DNA of 64,000 nucleotides from Comamonas sp. NLF-1-9 (GCF_019195435.1 NZ_CP078069.1:1612001-1676000), one strand, 5' to 3'; shown: positions 28,642-38,895, numbered from the stretch's first letter. Notes: generated from the letters alone by a model not told the origin. Program-made: numbers and translations.

Positions 28642-31233
28642 ATGGCTTGCACCGGCGCCGAGCTGACCGCATTGCAGGCCGAACACCGCCAGCGCCGCGC
28701 CGCGCTGCTGGCGGCGCTGATGCAGCCCAGCCTGCGCCCGCAAGGCGTGCGGCGCATCCTGCGCGCGCTCTCGCAGGCCAGCGACGCGCTGCTGCGCGCA
28801 CTCTGGCGGCGTGCGGGCATAGGCGGGCAGGCCACGCTCCTGGCCACCGGCGGCTACGGGCGGCGCCAGCTCTTTCCCCATTCCGACGTGGACGTGCTGG
28901 TGCTGGTGGGCCCGGGCGCGGCCATGGCGGCGATCGAGCGCTTCATCGCCTGCTGCTGGGACGCGGGCCTGAGAATCAGCTCCAGCGTGCGTACCCTGCC
29001 CGAATGCCTGCAGGCCTGCGGGGCCGACCTCACGCTGCAAACCGCGCTGCTGGAAGCGCGGCGGCTGGCGGGCAGCACGCGGCTCTTTGCCGAACTGCAA
29101 GAGGCGCATGCCAGGCAGCTCGACGTGCGCGCCTTCATGCAGGCCAAGCTGCTGGAGCTGCACCAGCGCCACACGCGCCACGAGCACACGCCCTACGCGC
29201 TCGAACCCGATTGCAAGGAATCGCCCGGCGGCCTGCGCGACCTGCACCTGGTGCTGTGGCTCGCGCGCGCCGCGCACCTGGGCACGAGCTGGCGCGAGCT
29301 TGCCGCGCGCGGTCTTGCCACCGCCTACGAGCTGCGCCAGCTGCAGCGCAACGAGGCCGTGCTCTGGCTGATCCGCGCGCGTCTGCACGTGGTGGCCGGG
29401 CGCCATGAAGACCGCCTCGTCTTCGACCTGCAGGCGGCGGTGGCGCAGGCCTTCGGCCTCGTCGACACCCAGGGCAGCGGCGGGCGGCTCTTGCGCGCGA
29501 GCGAGCAGCTCATGCGCCGTTACTACTGGGCAGCCAAGGCGGTCTCGCAGCTCAGCCAGATCCTGCTGCTGGAGATCGAGGAGCGGGTGCAACCCACGGC
29601 CGAGCCCTTGATCCTGATCGACGCCGAGTTCCTGCAAAAAGGCAGCCTGCTGGAGATCGCCCGGCCCGACCTGTACCAGCGCCGGCCCCAGGCCATCGTG
29701 CGCACCTTCTTGCGCTACCAGAGCACGCCGGGCATCACCGGGCTGTCGGTGCAGACGCTGCGCGCGCTGTACAACGCGCGCCCGCTGATGGGGCGTGCGT
29801 TTCGCGAGGACCAGGCCAACCGCGCCTGCTTCATGCAGATACTGCGCCAGGGCTCGGGCGTGACGCACGCGCTGCGCCTGATGAACCAGACCTCGGTGCT
29901 CGGGCGCCTGCTCGCGCCGTTTCGGCGCATCGTCGGGCGGATGCAGCACGACTTGTTTCATGCCTACACGGTCGATCAGCACATCCTCACGGTGGTGCGC
30001 AATCTGCGGCGTTTCTTCATGCCCGAGCATGCGCACGAATATCCGCAGTGCTCGCAACTGGCCACCGGCTGGGACAAGCCCTGGCTGCTCACCATCGCCG
30101 CGCTGTTTCACGACATCGGCAAGGGGCGCGGCGGCAGCCATTCGCAGATCGGCGCGCGTGAGGTGGCGCGCTTTTGCCGGCACTACGCCGCCCACGGCAT
30201 CACGGCCGAGGACGCGGCGCTGGTCGAATTCCTCGTGGCCGACCACCTCTTGATGAGCCAGGTGGCGCAGAAGCAGGACTTGAGCGACCCGGCCGTCATC
30301 GCCCGTTTTGCGCGCCGCGTGGGCAGCGCGCGGCGCCTTGCCGCGCTGTATCTGCTGACCGTGGCCGACATCCGCGGCACCGGCCCGCGCGTGTGGAGCG
30401 CCTGGAAGGGCAAGCTGCTTGAAGACCTCTACCACGCGACGCTCGCGATGCTGGGCGGGCGCACGCCCGACGCGGCCACCGAGATCGAAGAGCGCAAGCG
30501 CGATGCGCGCGTGGTGCTGGCGCTGCACGCACTGCCGGCGCACGCGCACGAGAGGCTCTGGCAAACGCTGGACGTGGGCTATTTCCTGCGCCACGACGCG
30601 GGCGACATTGCCTGGCACACGCGCCAGCTCTGGCAGCTGGTGGGCGCGCGCGCGCCGGTGGTGCGCGCGCGCAAGTCGCTGGCCGGCGAAGGCCTGCAGG
30701 TGCTGGTCTATACGCCCGACCAGAGCGAGCTCTTCCTGCGCATCTGCGGCTACTTCGACCGCGCCGATTTTTCCGTGCTGGCCGCGCGCATACACACCAC
30801 GCTGGACGGCCACGCGCTCGACACCTTCCAGGTGATGCCGCGCCATGCGGCGAGCGCTGTGCGCGAGCTCATCACGCTGGTGGAAAACGAGCTGCCGCTC
30901 GCGATCGACCTCACTGCGGCGCTGCCCCGGCCGCGCCCGATGCGCCTGTCGCGGCGCGCGCGCAGCTTTCCGATTGCGCCGCGCGTGAGCCTGCGCCCGG
31001 ACGAGCGCGGCGAGCGCTGGATCCTGAGCTTGTCGGCCACCGACCGCGCCGGCCTGCTCTATCTTGTCGCGCAAGTGCTGGCGCGCCATGGTCTGAGCGT
31101 GCAACTGGCCAAGGTCGGCACCCTGGGCGAGCGCGTGGAAGACAGCTTCGTGCTCAGCGGCGAGGCGCTGCAAAGCGGCGAGCGGCAACTGCGCATCGAG
31201 CAGGAACTGCTGCGCGTGCTGGCCCAGCATTGA
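28642..31233 (+). CDS. glnD: Bifunctional [protein-PII] uridylyltransferase / uridylyl-removing enzyme
   Basis: Senses glutamine and uridylylates or deuridylylates PII to control nitrogen metabolism. The 863-residue protein has, in order, the nucleotidyltransferase motif [19 protein letters not shown] (about 72-90), the HD phosphohydrolase domain ([27 protein letters not shown] near 488) and two ACT domains ([34 protein letters not shown]). All catalytic motifs are present. It is probably co-transcribed with map. Confidence 0.97.
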   Translation: MACTGAELTALQAEHRQRRAALLAALMQPSLRPQGVRRILRALSQASDALLRALWRRAGIGGQATLLATGGYGRRQLFPHSDVDVLVLVGPGAAMAAIERFIACCWDAGLRISSSVRTLPECLQACGADLTLQTALLEARRLAGSTRLFAELQEAHARQLDVRAFMQAKLLELHQRHTRHEHTPYALEPDCKESPGGLRDLHLVLWLARAAHLGTSWRELAARGLATAYELRQLQRNEAVLWLIRARLHVVAGRHEDRLVFDLQAAVAQAFGLVDTQGSGGRLLRASEQLMRRYYWAAKAVSQLSQILLLEIEERVQPTAEPLILIDAEFLQKGSLLEIARPDLYQRRPQAIVRTFLRYQSTPGITGLSVQTLRALYNARPLMGRAFREDQANRACFMQILRQGSGVTHALRLMNQTSVLGRLLAPFRRIVGRMQHDLFHAYTVDQHILTVVRNLRRFFMPEHAHEYPQCSQLATGWDKPWLLTIAALFHDIGKGRGGSHSQIGAREVARFCRHYAAHGITAEDAALVEFLVADHLLMSQVAQKQDLSDPAVIARFARRVGSARRLAALYLLTVADIRGTGPRVWSAWKGKLLEDLYHATLAMLGGRTPDAATEIEERKRDARVVLALHALPAHAHERLWQTLDVGYFLRHDAGDIAWHTRQLWQLVGARAPVVRARKSLAGEGLQVLVYTPDQSELFLRICGYFDRADFSVLAARIHTTLDGHALDTFQVMPRHAASAVRELITLVENELPLAIDLTAALPRPRPMRLSRRARSFPIAPRVSLRPDERGERWILSLSATDRAGLLYLVAQVLARHGLSVQLAKVGTLGERVEDSFVLSGEALQSGERQLRIEQELLRVLAQH

Positions 31234-31367
31234 GTGCCTGGCACCCCGCGCGCTGCAGCGCCCGCCGGCGCAATAACCCTGCGCCGTGTGCCGATATCCT
31301 TGTCTCTTGCGCCGCGTCTGGGCTAGGGTGACCCTGTCCGCACTACCCGCACAGGAGGAGGCCGCGC

Positions 31368-31826
31368 ATGCCCGCCAGAAATTTCACCGCATCCCTCAAG
31401 CCGGACAAGGCCATGGCGCGGCGCGCCCTGCTCACCGGCTGCGTCATGGCGGCCATTGCGCTGGCCGCAGGCAAGGCCGAGGCGCAGCCGCGCCACGAGC
31501 GCCAGGGCCATGGCCGCGGCCGGCCGGGGCACGACAGGCCGGCGCCGCCGCGGCCCGCGCATCGCCCGTCGCATCGGCCCTCGCACCGGCCCGCTCACCC
31601 GCCGCCGCGCGGGCCGGTCGTGCGCCATGGCGACGCCCATCGCCGCTGGCGCCGGGGCGAGCATCTGCCGCCGCAGTACCGCTCGCGCCATTACGTGGTG
31701 GACAACTGGCACGCGCACCGGCTGAGCCGTCCGCCGCGCGGCTACCACTGGGTGCAATACGGTGCCGATTACATGCTGGTGGCCATCGCTACCGGCGTGA
31801 TCGCCCAGGTCATCCTGAGCCGCTGA
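31368..31826 (+). CDS. RcnB-family periplasmic protein
   Basis: Exported protein of 152 residues. A twin-arginine-like and hydrophobic stretch ([20 protein letters not shown]) is followed by an unusual His/Arg/Pro-rich region of about 60 residues with [16 protein letters not shown]. The C-terminal RcnB signature then follows: [27 protein letters not shown]. RcnB of E. coli is linked to nickel and cobalt efflux, and the histidine-rich segment would fit metal binding, but that is inference. AGGAGG lies about 10 bp before ATG 31368; a second start at MARRAL (31413) is possible. The next gene begins within 2 bp. Confidence 0.8.
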   Translation: MPARNFTASLKPDKAMARRALLTGCVMAAIALAAGKAEAQPRHERQGHGRGRPGHDRPAPPRPAHRPSHRPSHRPAHPPPRGPVVRHGDAHRRWRRGEHLPPQYRSRHYVVDNWHAHRLSRPPRGYHWVQYGADYMLVAIATGVIAQVILSR

Positions 31827-31827
31827 T

Positions 31828-32508
31828 GTGAAGCTGTCCCACTTCACCCGCCGCGCCCGCAGCGCAGCCAGCGCCGCCCTGCTGCTCGGTCTGGCTTCGC
31901 TGGCCGGCGCGGCGTCCGAAGCGCAATTCACCAAAGGCCCCTGCCCCTTCGTCGCGGATTCGGTCGTCGCCAAGGCCTTTGCCCTGCCGGCCGGCGCGGC
32001 GCTCGAACACACCAACGTCAAGCTCGGCGGCGTGAGCTGCAGCTTCAATTGGGAGGGCGGGCGCCAGCGGCTCGTGGCCAAGGTGCGCATGCAGGAAGAA
32101 AAGACGCTCAAGCGGGCGAGCGAGCGCTTTGAACGCTCCACCCGCTCCATGAGCGCAGAAGACATGGCCCGCGCAGCCGAGCTGCTGCGCCAGCGCATGG
32201 AAAAATCGGGGCAGAGCAGTTCGACCCAGGCCGCCGGCAAGGCACTGGTCGGCGCCGCGACCCGCGAGCCCATCGTCTTCGAGGACGTGGGCGGCGTGGG
32301 TGAGCAGGCACGCTACGACGCTGCCCACGAGGGCACGCTGGTGGTGCGCCAGGGCAAGCACATCTACCGCATCAGCGCCTACTACGGCGCCGGCACGCCC
32401 GAGCCCGGGAATCTGGCAAGGCACAAGCAGTGGCTGCAGGACACGAGCGCCGAGCGCAAGCAGCAAGCCATCGGGCTCGCCCGGGCCATCTTGCAGGCCG
32501 GGCACTGA
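31828..32508 (+). CDS. Hypothetical secreted protein
   Basis: I do not recognise this 226-residue protein. The N-terminus is a clear signal peptide (RSAASAALLLGLASLAGAASEA, cleavage after AGA or ASEA). The mature part has two cysteines (KGPCPF and VSCSF), possibly a disulfide, a charged helix of about 60 residues (MQEEKTLKRASERFERS and on) and a C-terminal part with KHIYRISAYYG. It starts with GTG 1 bp after the RcnB-like gene, so the two probably form an operon. Confidence 0.72.
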   Translation: MKLSHFTRRARSAASAALLLGLASLAGAASEAQFTKGPCPFVADSVVAKAFALPAGAALEHTNVKLGGVSCSFNWEGGRQRLVAKVRMQEEKTLKRASERFERSTRSMSAEDMARAAELLRQRMEKSGQSSSTQAAGKALVGAATREPIVFEDVGGVGEQARYDAAHEGTLVVRQGKHIYRISAYYGAGTPEPGNLARHKQWLQDTSAERKQQAIGLARAILQAGH

Positions 32509-32680
32509 GGGGCACAAACCCGACAGGGCAGGCGCGGCCCGGATCGCGCTGCGGCGGGGCGCATGCAGGCAGCCACGCACCGGGTGGGCAGGATATGCTT
32601 GGTAGCACCGCTGGCCGGCCCGCCCTGCGGGGCCAGGACAGCGCGCCGTCCTCTCATCCGCCCCTCGTGGAGCATGCACC

Positions 32681-33574
32681 ATGGCTCTTGCTTTCGGCCG
32701 CCCTGCCCTTTGGCGCCCGCGCAGTTTGCTGGCACTGATCGGCCTGGCCCTGGCCGTGGCGCTGTGCTGGTGGCCGCAGTTCAATGCCGTGGCCGATGAA
32801 GCGGTGGACGCGGGCTTCAAGCGCGCGCTGGTGAGCTTTGCCACTGCGCGCACGCTGCACGGCGTGATTGCGGTGGTGCAAGGCACGGAACTGGCGGTGC
32901 AGCCCATGGGCATGGGCGTGACGCTGACGCCAGGGCAGATGCTCGCACCCATCAATGACCTGGCGGCCCAGGTGGCGGACTGGATGCTCTGGGCGAGCGT
33001 GGCCTTCGGCCTGCAAAAGCTGCTGCTCGCCATGGGCGGCAGCCTCTGGGTGTCGGGCGCGGTCACGCTGCTGGCGCTGCTGTGGCTGGCGGCGCGCCTG
33101 CGCGGGCACAGCCCGCCCTGGCTCACGCGGCTGCTCGTCGTGCTGCTGTTTGCCCGGCTGGTGATGCCGGTGACGATTCTGGGCAGCGAGCAGCTTTTTG
33201 CGCACTTTCTGGCCCAGCCCTACGAACAAAGCCAGCTCGCCAGCGACGCCGCCGCGCACGCGCTGCAGGCGCAGCAGCCCTCCGGCGCCGAGTCGCCCGC
33301 CCCCGATGCCCAAGGCCCTGGCCTGCTCGAGCGCCTGAAGCAATGGGGCAGCGGCGCGCGCGACGCCGTGGCCAGCCCGGTGCAGACCGCGCAGGCGCAG
33401 CTGCAGCGCATCAGCGCCGCACTCGATCAGCTGGTGCAGCAGCTCGTCACGCTGATCGTGGTGTTTGCGCTGCAGACCATCGTGCTGCCGCTGCTCCTGG
33501 CCTGGGCCTTGCTGCAGCTCTTTCGCGGTCTGCTTCAGGCCACATCGGGCGCGATCGCCTCAGCCCAGTCGTAG
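32681..33574 (+). CDS. Hypothetical multi-pass membrane protein
   Basis: Unrecognised 297-residue inner-membrane protein. Predicted membrane segments are LLALIGLALAVALCWW near the start, a pair around MLWASVAFGL and VSGAVTLLALLWLAA, LLVVLLFARLVMPVTI near 155, and LVTLIVVFALQTIVLPLLLAW near 265. A Gln/Ala/Pro-rich loop and an amphipathic helix (LLERLKQWGSGARDAV) separate the last two. The last 40 bp overlap the 3' end of sbcB on the opposite strand. Confidence 0.7.
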   Translation: MALAFGRPALWRPRSLLALIGLALAVALCWWPQFNAVADEAVDAGFKRALVSFATARTLHGVIAVVQGTELAVQPMGMGVTLTPGQMLAPINDLAAQVADWMLWASVAFGLQKLLLAMGGSLWVSGAVTLLALLWLAARLRGHSPPWLTRLLVVLLFARLVMPVTILGSEQLFAHFLAQPYEQSQLASDAAAHALQAQQPSGAESPAPDAQGPGLLERLKQWGSGARDAVASPVQTAQAQLQRISAALDQLVQQLVTLIVVFALQTIVLPLLLAWALLQLFRGLLQATSGAIASAQS

Positions 33575-34977
33575 ATCGCCTCCAGCAGCGCCTGGCCGCG
33601 CTCGTCGGCCTGCTCGCTCAAGGTGTCGAGCTGGGCGAACAGCGCGTCAAAGGTGCGCGCGCCGCCTTCGCCCTCCATCAGCGTGGCGATGCGGTGCTGC
33701 TGCCAGCGCTCGCGCTCCTCGTCGCTCAGGGTGTCGGGGAAATTGCGCGCGCGGTAGCGAAACAGCAGCTCAGCCAGGCGCGCATCGTCAAAGCCCGCGC
33801 GCGCCTGGGCCAGTTCGGCAGGCGGCAGGCGGCGCAGGCGCTCCAGGCGCCGGCGGTCTTCGTTGCCCAGAAAGCCGCCGTACAAATCCTGATCCACATC
33901 CGGCGCAGGCTCAGTCGGGCGCTGGTACACGGCGGGCCAGATCGCGCTCATGTCGGGCAGGTCGCGCGCGATGGCCGCGTGGCGCTCGGCCAGCGCCAGG
34001 TCCAGGCCCCAGCGCTCGGCCAGCGCAGGCGTGAGGGTCTTGAGATTGCCCACCACCATGGGCGACTTGTTCAGGTGCACGCTCTTGAGCGGCAGGCGCC
34101 CCAGCCCTTCGGGCAGGTCTTCGCTGCGGCTGAACAGGCGCAGGCGCAAGTCCTCGGCCGACAGGCCTGCGAGTTGCGAGGGGTCGTGCGCCAGGTCCCA
34201 GGCGAGCAGCTCGTTCCTGTTCGTCGGGTGCATGGCCAGCGGCCACATCACGGCAAGACAGCCCTGCTGAACCGCAAACATGCCCGAAACGTGCAGAAAG
34301 GGTTTTGCAGTGTTTTTCGTCGTCGGCAGGCGCAGTTCCTGCGCTACACGCTCTTTTTTTCGTAGCGACAGAGCAAAGTCGAACAGCTTGGGCTGGCACG
34401 CGCGGATGAGCCGCGCCAGCGCGATGGTCGCGCGCACGTCCGACAGCGCATCGTGCGCCGCTTCGTGCGCGATGCCGTTGGCGCGGGTGAGGTGCTCGAG
34501 CCGAAAGCTGGTCTTGCCCTCCACCTGGGGCCAGGCGATGCCGTCGGGGCGCAAGGCATGCGTCATGCGCACGACGTCCAGCAAGTCCCAGCGGCCGCAT
34601 TCGTTCTGCCATTCGCGCGCATAGGGGTCGATGAGATTGCGCCAGAACATGAAGCGCGTGATCTCGTCGTCAAAGCGGATGCTGTTGTAGCCCACGCCGA
34701 CGGTGCCGCTCTGGGCCAGCTCGGCTTCGATGCGCGCGGCAAAGACGTGCTCGGGCAGGCCTTTTTGCAGACATTCTTGCGGCGTGATGCCGGTGACCAG
34801 GCTCGCGCCGGGGTCGGGCAGATAGTCGTCGCCCGGGCGGCAGTAGAGCATCAGCGGCGCGCCGATTTCATTGAGCTCGGCATCGGTGCGGATGGCGGCA
34901 AACTGCGCCGGGCGGTCGCGCCGGGTGTCGGTGCCAAAGGTTTCGTAGTCGTGCCAGAGAAAGGTGTGTGCGGCCAT
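33535..34977 (-). CDS. sbcB: Exodeoxyribonuclease I
   Basis: Degrades single-stranded DNA 3' to 5' in recombination and mismatch repair. The DEDD exonuclease motif I is WHDYETFGTD (residues 8-17), motif II is in GYNSIRFDDEITRF, and motif III is in IAHEAAHDALSDVRATI. The SH3-like and helical ExoI C-terminal domains follow. The length of 480 residues matches E. coli ExoI (475). I chose ATG 34977 (MAAHTFLW) because longer upstream reading has no similarity to the family. It is tail-to-tail with the membrane-protein gene and shares 40 bp with it. Confidence 0.95.
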   Translation of the reverse strand: MAAHTFLWHDYETFGTDTRRDRPAQFAAIRTDAELNEIGAPLMLYCRPGDDYLPDPGASLVTGITPQECLQKGLPEHVFAARIEAELAQSGTVGVGYNSIRFDDEITRFMFWRNLIDPYAREWQNECGRWDLLDVVRMTHALRPDGIAWPQVEGKTSFRLEHLTRANGIAHEAAHDALSDVRATIALARLIRACQPKLFDFALSLRKKERVAQELRLPTTKNTAKPFLHVSGMFAVQQGCLAVMWPLAMHPTNRNELLAWDLAHDPSQLAGLSAEDLRLRLFSRSEDLPEGLGRLPLKSVHLNKSPMVVGNLKTLTPALAERWGLDLALAERHAAIARDLPDMSAIWPAVYQRPTEPAPDVDQDLYGGFLGNEDRRRLERLRRLPPAELAQARAGFDDARLAELLFRYRARNFPDTLSDEERERWQQHRIATLMEGEGGARTFDALFAQLDTLSEQADERGQALLEAIYDWAEAIAPDVA

Positions 34978-35003
34978 GCCCCGCAGCATACCCAAGCCGC
35001 GCC

Positions 35004-35888
35004 TCAGGACAGGGCGCGCGCCAGCGCGTCGAACACCGCGCGCAGCCGCGGCGTGCCGCGCAGCTCGCGGTGCACCACCAGCCAGCAGGGCATGGGCGCA
35101 ATGGCCAGCGCCGGCAGCACGCGCTGCACCTGCGGCGTGCGCTCGCCCACGCACAGCGGCGCGGCGCCTATGCCCAGGCCTTCGCAGACCGCCTGCCAGG
35201 CCAGCGCCGAATGGTCGGTGCGGATGGCAAAAAACTCGCGCGCCACGCTGAAGCCGGCGCGCTCGAAGCCGCGCACCATCAGGCCGTGGCGGTCGTCGCC
35301 TATCCAGGCGTGCTGGTGCATGGTCTCGGGCGCGACCGGCACGCGCGCGGCCAGATAGTCGCGGTGTGCGAACAAGCCCAGCGGCAAATCGGCCAGGCGG
35401 CGCGCGATCAGCTCTTTTTGCGTCGGCCGGAACATGCGCAGCGCAATGTCGGCTTCGCGCGCCAGCAGGTCGGCCACCTCGTCGCCCGGAGCCAGCTCGA
35501 TCTGGATCTCGGGGTGCTGTGCGCGCAGCGGGCGCAGCGCCGGCAGCAGCAGGTGCTGGCTGACCATCTCGCTCGCCGTGATGCGCACCGTGCCAGCCAG
35601 CGCCAGCGCATGGCGCTCGAGCTGCAGGCCCATGCGCGCCACCTGCGCGCGCATCTCGCGCGCCGGCTCCAGCAGCACCTGTCCGGCCACCGTCGGCACC
35701 AGACCGCGCGGCGTGCGCTCGAACAAGGCCTGGCCGAGCCGCGCTTCAAGTTGCGCCAGGCGCCGGCTCAGCGTCGGCTGGCTGTCGCCCAGCAGCGCGG
35801 CGGCGCGGCCCAGCGAACCCGCTTCGGCCGCGGCCAGGAAGGCCTGCAGCAGGCGCCAGTCCAGGTTTTGCAAGGCATTGCTTTGCAT
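35004..35888 (-). CDS. LysR-family transcriptional regulator
   Basis: Regulator of 294 residues. The N-terminal winged helix-turn-helix (LLQAFLAAAEAGSLGRAAALL, then SQPTLSRRLAQLEARLG) and the C-terminal ligand-binding domain (GTVRITASEMVSQHLLLPAL and on) are complete. It is divergent from the epimerase-like gene at 35968, and the gap carries a perfect 18-bp palindrome 7 bp before its own start, so it probably controls both itself and that gene. The ligand is unknown. Confidence 0.93.
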   Translation of the reverse strand: MQSNALQNLDWRLLQAFLAAAEAGSLGRAAALLGDSQPTLSRRLAQLEARLGQALFERTPRGLVPTVAGQVLLEPAREMRAQVARMGLQLERHALALAGTVRITASEMVSQHLLLPALRPLRAQHPEIQIELAPGDEVADLLAREADIALRMFRPTQKELIARRLADLPLGLFAHRDYLAARVPVAPETMHQHAWIGDDRHGLMVRGFERAGFSVAREFFAIRTDHSALAWQAVCEGLGIGAAPLCVGERTPQVQRVLPALAIAPMPCWLVVHRELRGTPRLRAVFDALARALS

Positions 35889-35894
35889 GGCCAG

Positions 35895-35912
35895 TCATTC
35901 AATGGTGAATGA
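35895..35912. promoter_or_regulatory. Palindromic operator of the LysR/epimerase divergent pair
   Basis: TCATTCA and TGAATGA form a perfect inverted repeat around ATGG. The inner ATTC-N6-GAAT matches the T-N11-A type of site recognised by LysR-family proteins. It is located 6 bp before the regulator's start codon. Confidence 0.6.
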
Positions 35913-35967
35913 TGGCAATTCTATGGCGTGGCTTCCCGGCCGGCGGCGCGGGGCCGATGATCGGCAC

Positions 35968-36924
35968 ATGCACATACCCACACGACACCTGATTCTCGGC
36001 GACGGCGTGATCGGCCGCGCCGCCGCCCAGACGCTGCGCGCCCGCGGCCACGAGGTCACTCTGGCCAGCCGCAGCGCACGCGGCGAAGCCGGCCACCTGC
36101 AACTCGATGCGCTGGACGCGCCAGCGCTCAGCCGCGCGCTGCACGGCCACAGCCACCTGCACCTGTGCCTGGGCCTGGATTACCGTGCCGAGGTCTGGGA
36201 GCGCGACTGGCCGCGCATCATGCAGGGCGCGATCGACGCCGCGCTCACCCACGGCGCGCGCCTGCTCTGGTTCGACAACATCTACGCCTACGGCCCGCTG
36301 CCGCTGGCCGTGCCGATGCGCGAGGACCACCCGCTGGCAGCGCCCTCGCGCAAGGGGCGCGTGCGCGAGGGGCTGATCGCGCAACTGCAGCAGGCGGGCG
36401 AGCAGCGGGGCCTGCGCTGGCTGATTGCGCGCAGCGCCGACTTCTACGGCCCGCACTCGCGCCTGTCCCTGCTGTATGTGGCCGGCCTGCAGCGCCAGTT
36501 GCAGGGCCGAAGCGCCGTGTGGCTGGGCAACGCGGACCGGCGCCACAGCTTCACCTACACGCCGGACGCGGGCCGCGCGCTGGCGCTGCTGGCGCTGGAC
36601 GAGGGCGCCTGGCAGCAGAGCTGGCACATGCCCACGGCCAGCCCCGCGCCCACGCCGCGCGCGCTGCTGGCCGACAGCGCCCGCCTGCTGGGCCTGGCGC
36701 CGCGCCTGCACGTGCTGCCCGCGCCGCTGGTGCGCCTGGCCGGCCCACTGCACCCCCTGGTGCGCGAGGTCGGCGAAATGCTCTACCAGAACCAGCAAGA
36801 CTATGTGTTCTGCAGCGACAAGTTCATGGCCCGCTACCCGGACTTTCGCATCACGCCCTATGCCGAGGGCCTGGCCGCCACGCTGGCCTCGTTCGCGCCG
36901 GCGGGCAAGCTGGCCGCGGCCTGA
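35968..36924 (+). CDS. NAD-dependent epimerase/dehydratase-family protein
   Basis: Extended short-chain dehydrogenase-like protein of 318 residues. The dinucleotide-binding loop is LILGDGVIGRAAAQTLRARG near residues 8-27, and SADFYGPHSRLS plus TYTPDAGRALALLAL fit the NAD-dependent epimerase family. The catalytic tyrosine would be in FDNIYAYGPLP near 107. The substrate cannot be told. I chose ATG 35968; an upstream in-frame ATG (35923) would add residues without a recognisable role. It is divergent from the LysR regulator and probably controlled by it. Confidence 0.85.
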   Translation: MHIPTRHLILGDGVIGRAAAQTLRARGHEVTLASRSARGEAGHLQLDALDAPALSRALHGHSHLHLCLGLDYRAEVWERDWPRIMQGAIDAALTHGARLLWFDNIYAYGPLPLAVPMREDHPLAAPSRKGRVREGLIAQLQQAGEQRGLRWLIARSADFYGPHSRLSLLYVAGLQRQLQGRSAVWLGNADRRHSFTYTPDAGRALALLALDEGAWQQSWHMPTASPAPTPRALLADSARLLGLAPRLHVLPAPLVRLAGPLHPLVREVGEMLYQNQQDYVFCSDKFMARYPDFRITPYAEGLAATLASFAPAGKLAAA

Positions 36925-37030
36925 GCCGCTCGCGCCGATCGCCGGCGGGCAGGGCCGGATCGCATGGGCGGGCGCCAGCGGTAGCCAGCCGCGCGCCCGG
37001 GGCTTGGGGACTTGGGCACAATCTCCATCC

Positions 37031-38293
37031 ATGCCTTCTCTTGCGCGCCACCGCAGCCTTGCACCCGCTTTGGTGCTGATGCTCGCAGCCCTGCTGGGCG
37101 GCGCCGCCAGCACCGGCTGGAGCGCCACGGCCGAGGCCGCCAGCGCCGAGCAGGCTGAGGATTTCAGCGCCTGGCTCGCCGGTTTTGCCAAGGAGGCACG
37201 CCAGGCCGGCATACGCCAGGACACGCTGGACGCGACGCTGGCCAAGGCGCGGCTGCTGCCCCAGGTGCTGGAGCTCGACCGCGCCCAGCCCGAGTTCGTG
37301 CGCCCGATCTGGACCTATCTTGACGGCGCGGTATCCACCCAGCGCATCCTCGCGGGCAAGGCGCAGCGCCAGCTGCATGCGGGCGCGCTGGACAGCGCCG
37401 CTGAACGCTACGGCGTGCCGGCCAGCATCATCACCGCGATCTGGGGCATAGAGAGCAGCTACGGCACGCACTTCGGCAGCTTTCGCACCGTCGATGCGCT
37501 GGCCACGCTCGCCTGGGACGGACGCCGGCGCGACTGGGCGCGCGGCGAGCTCATGGCGGCGCTCACCATCGTGGACCAGGGGCAGATCCCCGCAGCCAAG
37601 CTGGTCGGTTCCTGGGCCGGCGCCATGGGCCACACGCAGTTTCTGCCCTCGGTCTATCTGAAGTACGCGGTGGACGCCGACGGCGACGGCAAGCGCGACA
37701 TCTGGAACAGCGTGCCCGACGTGCTCGCCTCCACCGCCAACTTCCTCGCGCAGTCGGGCTGGCGCCCGAGCGAACCCTGGGGCGCGGAAGTGCGCCTGCC
37801 GCCGAACTTCGACTACAGCCGCACCGAGCTGTCGGTGCGCCAGGACAGCGACGCCTGGGCCGCCGAGGGCGTGCGCAGCATGGACGGCAAGGTGCTGCCC
37901 GCGATGCGCGACGCTTCCATCCTCACGCCGGCCGGGCGCCTGGGGCCGGCGGTGATGGTGGGCAACAATTTCCGCGTGCTGCTGCGCTACAACAGCTCGA
38001 CCAACTACGCGCTGGCGGTGAGCCTGCTGGCGCGCCAGATCGACGGCGGCCCCGCGCTGCTTGCGCCCTGGCCGCGCCAGCTCAAGCCGCTGGCGCGCAG
38101 CGAGATCGAGGCGTTGCAGATGGCGCTCAACCGCCTGGGCATGGACGCGGGCGAGCCCGACGGGGTGGTCGGCCCGGCCACGCGCGCGGGCCTGCGCCGC
38201 TACCAGAGCAGCACCGGCCAGACGCCCGACGGCTACCCGACGCAGGAGCTGCTGCAGCGCCTGCTGCAACACGGCGAAAGCCCTGCGCGATGA
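37031..38293 (+). CDS. mltB: Lytic murein transglycosylase (MltB family)
   Basis: Cleaves the glycan strands of peptidoglycan. The N-terminus has a signal peptide (SLAPALVLMLAALLGGAAST) without a clear lipobox cysteine, so the protein is likely soluble in the periplasm. The catalytic glutamate is in WGIESSYGTHFG near residue 140. SWAGAMGHTQFLPS and NSVPDVLASTANFL are family motifs. A C-terminal peptidoglycan-binding domain 1 (ALNRLGMDAGEPDGVVGPATRAGL) follows. The length of 420 residues is normal. Its stop overlaps the next start by 4 bp. Confidence 0.93.
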   Translation: MPSLARHRSLAPALVLMLAALLGGAASTGWSATAEAASAEQAEDFSAWLAGFAKEARQAGIRQDTLDATLAKARLLPQVLELDRAQPEFVRPIWTYLDGAVSTQRILAGKAQRQLHAGALDSAAERYGVPASIITAIWGIESSYGTHFGSFRTVDALATLAWDGRRRDWARGELMAALTIVDQGQIPAAKLVGSWAGAMGHTQFLPSVYLKYAVDADGDGKRDIWNSVPDVLASTANFLAQSGWRPSEPWGAEVRLPPNFDYSRTELSVRQDSDAWAAEGVRSMDGKVLPAMRDASILTPAGRLGPAVMVGNNFRVLLRYNSSTNYALAVSLLARQIDGGPALLAPWPRQLKPLARSEIEALQMALNRLGMDAGEPDGVVGPATRAGLRRYQSSTGQTPDGYPTQELLQRLLQHGESPAR

Positions 38294-38838
38294 GCCCGGC
38301 TGCAAGCCCTACCGCAAACCCGGTCGCCAGCCCGCCCGTGCTGAGCAGCCAGTTGCGCGCCATCCTCGCGCGCTGCCGCACCATCGCCGTCGTCGGCCTC
38401 TCGCCGCAGTGGCACCGCCCGAGCCACTTTGCCGCGCAATACATGCAGGCGCATGGTTACCACGTCGTGCCGGTGAACCCGCTGGTGGCCAGGGAGGGCG
38501 GCAGCATCCTCGGCCAGCCGGCGTTTGCCAGCGTGCGCGAGGCCGCGCAGGCGCTGGCCGCGCAAGGGCGCAAGATAGACATGGTCAACTGCTTTCGCCG
38601 CGCCCAGGACATCCCGCCATTGGCCGAGGCGGCGATTGCGATTGGCGCGTCCTGCCTGTGGCTGCAACTGGGCGTGATCAATGAAGCGGCGGCCGCGCAG
38701 GCGCGCGCCGCAGGCCTCGATGTGGTGCAAGACCGCTGCGTGAAGATCGAGCATGCGCGCCTGTTTGGCGGTCTGGGCTGGGCGGGCGTGAACACCCGGG
38801 TGATCACCGCTCGGCGCGCACGCCAGCTACCCTACTGA
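38290..38838 (+). CDS. CoA-binding domain protein (YccU-like)
   Basis: Rossmann-fold protein of 182 residues of the YccU/CoA-binding family. The nucleotide loop is TIAVVGLSPQWHRPSHFAA near 36; VVPVNP, IDMVNCFRR and LWLQLGV follow in the usual order, with the conserved cysteine in VQDRCVKIEH. It starts inside the stop codon of mltB (ATGA), so translation is coupled. The cellular role of the family is not established. Confidence 0.88.
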   Translation: MSPAASPTANPVASPPVLSSQLRAILARCRTIAVVGLSPQWHRPSHFAAQYMQAHGYHVVPVNPLVAREGGSILGQPAFASVREAAQALAAQGRKIDMVNCFRRAQDIPPLAEAAIAIGASCLWLQLGVINEAAAAQARAAGLDVVQDRCVKIEHARLFGGLGWAGVNTRVITARRARQLPY

Positions 38839-38895
38839 AACCATAGCTGCAGGCGCACGCCAGATAAGCGTTTGAGCCACTTTTCATCTGAAAGA

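Noticed and set aside
27646..31230. Open reading on the minus strand extending upstream from purL through map and glnD
   Set aside because: The opposite strand holds clear map and glnD genes, and PurL similarity ends at GTG 27645.
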